From contig JANTQA010000023.1 in NCBI GenBank assembly GCA_027625915.1, positions 1,426,001-1,490,000 on the forward strand: a DNA stretch of 64,000 nt, given 5' to 3'. This document shows, piece by piece, positions 57,795 to 64,000 of this stretch. The position numbers were made by a program, and so were the translations under genes. Origin of the DNA: Anaeramoeba flamelloides (Eukaryota; Metamonada; Anaeramoebidae). Positions within the stretch are counted from its first letter, which is position 1; each line of letters begins with the position of its first letter. A model generated the notes under the pieces. It saw only the letters and a list, made by a program, of their open reading frames with translations, did no database searches and was not told the origin of the DNA.

Positions 57795-58355
57795 ATCGTA
57801 TACTGGAAAAGCTAAAGGTAGTTATTTTTTAATTTTTGAAATAAATGCAAAATATAATTTATTTAATTTTTCTTTTAATTTCAAAAACTCAATCAAATAA
57901 AAAAAAACTTAAGTGAAGTGCCGTAGAGTGTAGTAGAGTGCCTAGCAATTCCAAAATTCAAAAGAATATAGAAAAATCAAAGATTTAACCCAATTCTTTT
58001 AAATTCTGTAAAAGCTAACGGTGGTTTACTTTAATTTGAGAAATAATCGGGAAATCTATTGATTTTGAGAATAAACATAAATGAAAAAAAAAAATCTAAA
58101 AGGGCCTTTCTTAAGGTTTTCTGTTTTATCTGTTAAGTGTTCTAGGTTTTTTTGGGGTTTTCTATTTTATTTCTAAAGTAAAAAAAAAACCTAAAACACT
58201 TCACAAATAAACAGAAAACTCAAGAAAACCTAACTACACTTTTACTCTATTCTTTTTAATTATTGAAAATCTAACAGCAGTATTTTTTAATTTGAGAAAT
58301 AAAAAGAAAATTATTGAAATTTTCTTATTATTTCAAAAATTAAAAAAAAACAAGA
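57795..58355. repeat. Palindromic repeat H, locus 8
   Basis: Carries GTGCCGTAGAGTGTAGTAGA at 57919, both palindrome types and the GTTCTAGG linker, more worn than locus 7. Confidence 0.7.
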
Positions 58356-58786
58356 GGCAAATAAAAAGGAATTTTTACCTCACCTTAAATTAGAAAATAA
58401 AAAAAAAAATTAATAAAAAAACAATATACCAAGTAAAATTTTATTACAAAAACATTATCTTTTCATATCATCCAAAGGAAATTCTTGGTTTAGTTCTCGA
58501 ATAAAAATATATCCAAAACTTTTTAATTAAATATCAGAAAACAAAAAAAATATTTAATGATCAAAATCAAATCATGTCAACTCACAAACAATCAAAAAAG
58601 AAAAATAATTCTTATCAAATTAAAATATTATTTGAGGAAGAAGAATTTTTTTGAAAATTCATTTTTTATTCTCAAACAACAATCATTGTTACAAACTAAT
58701 TGGCTTGCAAAAAAAAAAAAATAGAAAGAATTAAAACTAATATAAACTTTAAAAGATAAAAAAAAAAATAAGCAAAATAACAAAAA
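58356..58786. other. Upstream flank of the MutL homologue
   Basis: AT-rich, presumed promoter; no element supported. Confidence 0.35.
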
Positions 58787-61044
58787 ATGAAAAGGCTTTC
58801 TGTGAAAGATACAAGATTTTTATGCTCAGGGCAAGTAATTGTAGATATTGTGTCTGTAATTAAAGAGTTGGTTGAAAATTGTCTTGATGCAAGCACAACT
58901 GCAATTGAAATCTCGTTACAGGGAGGGGGTCTCAAGACCATTACAGTCATTGACAATGGGACTGGTGTAAATGAAACAGATCGTGATCAGTTGTGTAGTA
59001 GGTATTACACCTCCAAAATTGATAGCTTTCAGGGGATCTCCTCATTAACGACATTTGGCTTTCGGGGAGAAGCTTTAAGTTCGTTATGCTCGGTCTCTAA
59101 TGTGTGTATCAAAACAAAAACAAAAGACGAAACAGTAGGGGAGTTGTTAACATACGACATTGTGGGTAAATTGGTTGATCGTAGCCCGTGTACACGTCGT
59201 ACTGGCACAACAGTGGTGATTAGCAATCTCTTTGCTAGGTTTCCTGTGAGAAGGGAAATCCAACATAAGCAGCTGAGGCAAACAGCGAAGGAGGTTACCT
59301 TCCTCTTGACTCAGTTTGCTTTGTCACATCCAGAGGTAAGGATGGTTTGTAACAACCCACCACATAAGAGATTTGCCAAGGGGAAAACCGGAGATGTTAG
59401 CAACAGCATTCGATATCTATTTACGAATAAAGTCTTTTGTTTGCTTGAGAAGTGTGAATTTCAAAACATCTCATTGAATGCAAAAATTAGTTTATTTTTA
59501 CCAAAAATCGATTCTAATCCAATAATTGTTTCCAAATATTCGAGTCCAAAATTCCAATTTTTGTATGTGAATAAAAGAATTGTCAACGAAAAAAAGATCA
59601 ATAAAATCATTAATTCAATTTATCGGAAAATCGTGTTGACCTGGTATAATCACAAGCACTCAACAAATTTTTTGAAAAGGTACCCTTTTTTTTATTTAAA
59701 TATGAAAATCTCAGGGGAATTCCTTGATATCAATATAAGCCCAAATAAAAAGGACATTATGTTTGTTGAAGAAAAGGGACTATTGGGCTGGGTAAATCAG
59801 GAAATTAAGCATTATTATTTGGGAAAAATTGAAAAGTTTTCTAAAGATGAACAAAGCTTTTTTGAAACTACCGAACCAACACTAAGGCATCCACTCACAA
59901 TTAATAATGAGAACTGGAATGAGAAGGAGGATCTGAAATTTAATTCAAATAAAATAAATAATGGATCCCAAATTAATGTTTTTGAAACTCTTATACAATC
60001 CCAAAAAAAGAACAAAGATAAACTATTTGCTCCAAAAAAAAGAACTTTTAAAAAAAAAAATAAAAAAGTTCTACTTAGCGACAACAACCAAATGGAACTT
60101 GAATTATTTTCGAGTCCAATGAAAAAAAAATTAAATTTGCAGTACAATAAAAAAAATGAAAATACTGGTGGTATGGATAATGAGGAAAAAAAGAATGAAG
60201 AAGCTTTGGAAAATCTTTTAATTAGATTAAAAATGCCTTCAAAAGAGGATCGGAAAAGAAAGAAAAAAGAAAAAAAGAAAAAGAAGAAGAAAAAAAAGAA
60301 AAAAAAAAGAAAAGAAAAGAAAATAAAAAGGAAAAAAAGAATAAAAAGGAAAAGGGGAAGAAAAGGAAAAAAAAAAAGAAAAAGGATCCCATCCTAGAAA
60401 TAGAAAAAACTCTTGATGAATATATCTCTTTAAATAATGAAAAGCAATTTGAATCATTTAATACGGATTTCGGAAGCTTTGAATATAATGAGAATGATAA
60501 TCAAAACAATAACGATAACCTTTCAACAATGAAAATTGCAAAACAGAACCAAAATCATGATAAGCTAACTAATGAGACCCAAAAGCCAGAACAAAAACAA
60601 AAACAAGATCAATTAAAAGAAAGCAAAGTTGATTTGTATGCAGGTGACATTGAAGTAAATGTTGATCTTAATCAAATTGGGGATCACATTATCCCATATC
60701 ATACAAATCCAAGATACAGATTAAAGAAAGTTCTTGAAGAAAATAGTTTAATAGATTTTAGAATTGACACCTTAACAAAAAATGATATTTCAAGAGCAAA
60801 GGTTTTAGGAAAGGAAAACACTCGTGGCTTATTCATAGTAAAAATTGCAAAAACGTTGGTCTTTATAAATCATTCAAGACTTAGTCAAGCCTTAAATTTG
60901 CAACCAATCGAAACTCCAGATATATTTTCAACTCATGATTGTTCAAATTTGTTAAAAACTCTTAGTAATCGTTGGCCTATCGATATGTTATCAATCAAAA
61001 AGCAATTTATTCATCCTTTTTTTACTTTTGGTAAAAAAAAATAA
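58787..61044 (+). CDS. PMS1: PMS1-like MutL homologue, frame break in a poly-Lys tract
   Basis: N-terminal GHKL ATPase of mismatch repair. Motif I IKELVENCLDA (Glu27, Asn31), motif II DNGTGV (56-61), motif III FGFRGEALSSL (90-100) and the GTTVV...FPVR block are all intact. The transducer domain runs to about 345, with the usual NVSPNK-like lid as NISPNKKD. YYTSKI and SVIKEL resemble human PMS1 more than PMS2. The first frame ends at 60397 in a Lys run. The other frame is open from before 60241 to 61044 (KKDPILEIEKTLDEY onward), so one base is probably missing, or was miscalled, in the A-rich tract at about 60240-60310. The C-terminal part (SRAKVLGKENTRGLFIVKIA, then LVFINHSRLSQAL) fits a MutL dimerisation domain, but the endonuclease DQHA motif is absent, as in human PMS1. 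Total about 750 residues. Confidence 0.85.
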
Positions 61045-61047
61045 TCG

Positions 61048-61278
61048 TACTGCTAATTGTAAAATAAATAGATCAAATCTTTAATTCAGCTTTTCAAAAA
61101 AATTAAAACATTTTAATAATTAAAATATAACACCAAATTCCAACAATTAAAAAAGGTAGTTTAATAATTCAAGCTTGATTTTTTGTTATAAAATTTGAAA
61201 TGTTACTGATTTTAAAACCTTATTTTTTTTGGAAAGCTAAATGAAAATTTTGTTCGATTTATTTTTCAACAAATAGTA
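61048..61278. mobile_element. MITE-like element B, copy 4
   Basis: Begins 3 bp after the MutL stop, so it must form part of the 3' untranslated region. TA-bounded; ends TACTGCTAATTGTAAAATAA and the complement of TACTATTTGTTGAAAAATAA. The right TA is also the left TA of element C copy 1. Confidence 0.7.
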
Positions 61279-61770
61279 GAGTAGTAAAAAAAATACCGGA
61301 CATGAAAAAAATCAAGGACAAGATTTTGAATTGTGAATATTAGTAAAATTTATTGTGTAATTTCATTTATTTACAATCAAATTCCTTTTTTTAAGAATCG
61401 AACTTTTTCAATTATAACTCCCCCACTTATTAGAAAGATGATTAATGAAATCACACTTGTTCAAAACACCATTCAATCAATCAAAAAACAATAAGAAAAA
61501 TTATCTTTTTCCAAACTCTAGTAAACCTCAATAAAACTCGATTGTTTTTCAAAAAAAGTTGATCAAAATATGGCTATCAAACAATTACTTGAGTATTCTA
61601 GAGACACCTTACTTTGATGAACTTTAGGTAGGTTTATTACTAATCTCCGAAAAAAATTGGTTATTTATAATAAGGATTTGATTGAAATTAGACAAAAATT
61701 TTACTAATACTCACAATTAAAAATCTTGTCCGGGATTTTTTTCATGTCCGGTATTTTTTTCCCTACTATA
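61277..61770. mobile_element. MITE-like element C, copy 1
   Basis: TA-bounded, about 494 bp; inverted ends of about 75 bp contain AAATACCGGACATGAAAAAA and GGACAAGATTTT. Uninterrupted reference copy for 27352-28331. Confidence 0.8.
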
Positions 61771-61977
61771 TATGTGATCTTTCAAAAATATTAAACCTTG
61801 ATTGTTTTAGTTTGTACTAAATTTTTTTTATTTTTTTTGATTATTTTATTGTATAATTAAAGACTAATTCATGTATATTGTTATAAATAATCAACACACA
61901 TTGATACTGACAAATCCAGATAATTTTTTTAAAATTTTTTAGTTAATTTTTAATTTTTTTTACTTTGCTTTGAATTT
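61771..61977. other. AT-rich spacer
   Basis: Nothing identified. Confidence 0.35.
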
Positions 61978-62515
61978 AACTTTGTTTCTGTTACAAGAGT
62001 ATAAAAAAATTTCCAAATATCAATTATTTTTTCGAATTAAGTTAGAAGAACTCAATAAAAAATAAGAAGAAAAACACACATCAGAGAATCGTTGATATAC
62101 GTTTGAAGTAAATCTAATTAAATCAATTTTTTTTTCTAAAAAATTTCAAAACTCACATTCTTGGGACTCATATTGAGAAAAATAAATAGGTTTGTTTTGA
62201 TCTCCTACTGGTATTTGAATAATAAATAGAAAACAATTTTCACTTCATTTTCCATACTTTTCTTTTAGAAATCAAGTCCCAAAACGAAGTAGGTTGGTAT
62301 TTGTGGTCTCTATTTGAAAAAGGAAATGACAATGTAGTTAAAAATTTTTCACATTTATTAAACAAATATCAGGATCAAAGATTGAATACAATTCCAATTG
62401 AAATCAATCTGATTTTTCGATAACCATTTCCGCTATTTCAATAACATTAACTAAACACATTTTTATCAAGTGAATAGAGATCTTGTAATAAAAAAAAAAT
62501 GCAACTTTTTTAGGT
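61978..62515. mobile_element. MITE-like element F, copy 4 (long form, right end worn)
   Basis: About 500 bp follow 16905-17405 closely (CTACTGGTATTTGAATAATA; CATACTTTTCTTTTAGAAAT). The left tip TAACTTTGTTTCTG is diverged; the right tip is missing. Confidence 0.65.
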
Positions 62516-62755
62516 TTTCAAAAAAAAAAGAAAAACAAAAAAAAATGTACTTTACCATCAAGAAGAAAAATTTAAACAACAAAAAACAAAACCATAATAA
62601 AAAATAAAATAAAATAAAAAGATCAAATTGTGTTTATTACTTTTGTTTTTTACCATCAGAATTGTTTTGGAAAATAAAATAAAAAAACAAAGAGGAAATG
62701 ATTTTTTTTAAATATTTCAAAAGGAACATTTTTATTCGTGTCGAACATTTAGATC
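62516..62755. other. 3' flank of SUMO
   Basis: AT-rich, no feature supported. Confidence 0.35.
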
Positions 62756-63028
62756 TTAAAATCCGCCAACTTGACGAAGGTGTGCTTCAATTATGTCTTC
62801 GTCTTCCATATCTAATTCGTCAGGAGTTTGATCTTCGTCGATTAAGATCCCATCAAAAGTGAATTTGATTGATCCAATTTGGTATCCTTTCCTTTCACAA
62901 TAGACCTTAAAAAGCTTTGTAAACTTTGTTGTTTTTCGAATACGAAACACAGTTTCGCCACCTTGTGGATCGACAACTTTTAAAGTGATTTGGTTGTTTT
63001 CAGTTGATTCTGTTTTTTCTTGGCTCAT
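62756..63028 (-). CDS. SUMO: SUMO (small ubiquitin-related modifier) precursor
   Basis: 90 residues, single exon. A flexible N-terminus (1-13) precedes the beta-grasp fold: ITLKVVDPQGGETVFRIRKT, then KLFKVYCERKGYQIGSIKFT, FDGILIDEDQTPDELDMED and EDIIEAHLRQVGG. The mature C-terminus is the GG at 88-89, followed by one Phe that a SUMO protease must remove. The length and the E/D-rich QTPxELxMED element are standard for SUMO and distinguish it from ubiquitin and NEDD8. There is no PsiKxE site in the N-terminal tail, so chain formation through that tail is not evident. Conjugation is expected to act on nuclear proteins. Confidence 0.95.
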   Translation of the reverse strand: MSQEKTESTENNQITLKVVDPQGGETVFRIRKTTKFTKLFKVYCERKGYQIGSIKFTFDGILIDEDQTPDELDMEDEDIIEAHLRQVGGF

Positions 63029-63318
63029 TTTGTAAAACTATGAAAATAAAGCAAAAAATATCAAAAAATGAAAAAATGAAAAAAAAAAATGATGAGATTC
63101 AAAGACGACTAAAATAGATCTAATTTGTTCTTAAAAGTGATCTATCTCCTAAATTTACCTAGAGGTGTTCGAAAAAATAGTTATCGGACCAGTTGTTCTT
63201 TGTATTCATTTTCAATTTTTTTCTCTTTCAAGTTAAAGTAATCTCAATGAATTTATTTTAGATACAAGAAGTTACACACTCGTGAAAAAGGAGAGTAAAG
63301 AACTGTTTTTTAAGAAAC
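63029..63318. other. Upstream flank of SUMO
   Basis: Presumed promoter; no element supported. Confidence 0.35.
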
Positions 63319-63703
63319 TACAGTGATCAAAAGAATATGTGTACAATGACTATAATCCGTGTTTTTTTTTTTCTTCTTGTTTCAAGGTAAAATCTAATTT
63401 ACTACCTAGTAGTATACCTAAGTTAAAATCAATTTTGAATGTTTACTACTTGATATTTTGAGTAAAATTTAGATTATGAATGCAATTTGTTCTCAATTTT
63501 TTAATTATTTTTCTCAGTATTTTTTGTGCTTTTGGTTTTTTTGATGGAAAAAATATTATTTATCAAGAAAATGTATTCTTTTTAAAAGAGAAATTTTCCT
63601 ATTTGATCCTTTGTTTTATTGAATTTCTTTTTATAAGAGAACTTTAACAGATGAACACCATATTTAATTAAGGCTTATTGTCCAATTCTTTCTTCGGTTA
63701 ATG
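63319..63703. mobile_element. Element D, copy 4 (reverse)
   Basis: Left tip TACAGTGATCAAAAGAATAT. Reverse complement of much of 27530-27929 (words GTATACCTAAGTTAAAATCA, TTTGATCCTTTG). It abuts element C copy 3. Confidence 0.6.
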
Positions 63704-64000
63704 TAAAGTAGTGAAAGAAATACTCAAGACATTAAAAAAATCCCACCAAGATTTTTAATTGTAAATATTAGAAAAATTGATTGAAATTTCCTTATTTTAA
63801 AATCAAATCCTTTATTTTAAGAATCAAACTTTTAAAATTATTACCCCCCCACTTATGTGAATGATGATTAATGAAATTACACTTGTTCAAAACACCATTC
63901 TGCCAATCAAAAAACAAGAATAAAAATTATCCTTTTCCAAACTTCAGTGAGCCTCTATAAACTAGAGGTTTTGATGATAACATGATTAATTCATGATAAA
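63704..64000. mobile_element. MITE-like element C, copy 3, cut by the window end
   Basis: Left tip TAAAGTAGTGAAAGAAATAC, then CCAAGATTTTTAATTGT. It parallels C copy 1 up to position 64000 (CACTTGTTCAAAACACCATT). The right end lies outside. Confidence 0.7.

Noticed and set aside
2340-58355. H arrays as CRISPR-like or satellite repeats
   Set aside because: Module order and spacing are irregular, units are palindromes joined by linkers, and there are no unique equal-length spacers; the genome is eukaryotic.
60397-60529. Two separate genes in the MutL region
   Set aside because: The downstream frame is open well before its first Met, continues the Lys-rich linker and encodes the expected C-terminal domain, so one gene with a frame break is simpler.

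Overview
This window looks like nuclear DNA of a very AT-rich, gene-poor unicellular eukaryote. About eleven host genes lie in a matrix of long A and T runs and transposon debris. GT-AG introns are visible in several genes, and the ribosomal protein uL23, SUMO, HMG-box, MutL-homologue and protein-kinase genes are all eukaryotic. Lysine-rich low-complexity linkers and a Sel1-repeat plus BTB protein recall amoeboid protists such as Anaeramoeba. However, a complex-I-like twin CX9C protein (NDUFA8 type) would be unexpected in a hydrogenosome-bearing anaerobe, so I leave the lineage open.

Layout. 1-5.3 kb: repeats only (MITE-like elements and a palindromic repeat). 5.3-5.9 kb: the first two exons of a protein kinase, with no visible catalytic loop. 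6-13 kb: MITEs and a decayed LINE. 13.0-26.1 kb: one three-exon gene for a 787-residue Sel1-repeat/ankyrin-like/double-BTB protein, whose 6.7 kb and 4.1 kb introns are packed with transposons; intron 2 may hold a tiny antisense gene. 26-29 kb: MITEs, one nested inside another. 28.9-29.2 kb: the NDUFA8-like gene. 31.6-32.5 kb: a small basic protein gene and RPL23A, convergent with overlapping stop codons. 34.9-36.9 kb: a 5'-truncated LINE with a perfect 18-bp target duplication. 38.6-39.1 kb: a UBA-domain protein between inverted repeats. 39.9-42.1 kb: a four-level nest of transposons. 42.6-43.7 kb: two TTAA-flanked inverted-repeat elements sharing one TTAA. 44.2-45.3 kb: a two-HMG-box protein. 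49.5-50.7 kb: an unrecognised 384-residue protein. 52-58 kb: repeats, a decayed gene and a decayed LINE. 58.8-61.0 kb: a PMS1-like MutL homologue with a frame break in a poly-lysine tract. 62.8-63.0 kb: SUMO.

The host genes are housekeeping or regulatory and form no obvious pathway or operon. Most of the window is mobile DNA. I could separate about a dozen families of short elements with terminal inverted repeats, most of them between TA dinucleotides as in Tc1/mariner-type elements and one between TTAA. I also found one LINE lineage and a recurrent palindromic module (called H here) that is repeatedly joined to LINE sequence. Family letters A to R are my own labels. No tool was run, so boundaries of diverged repeats are approximate.
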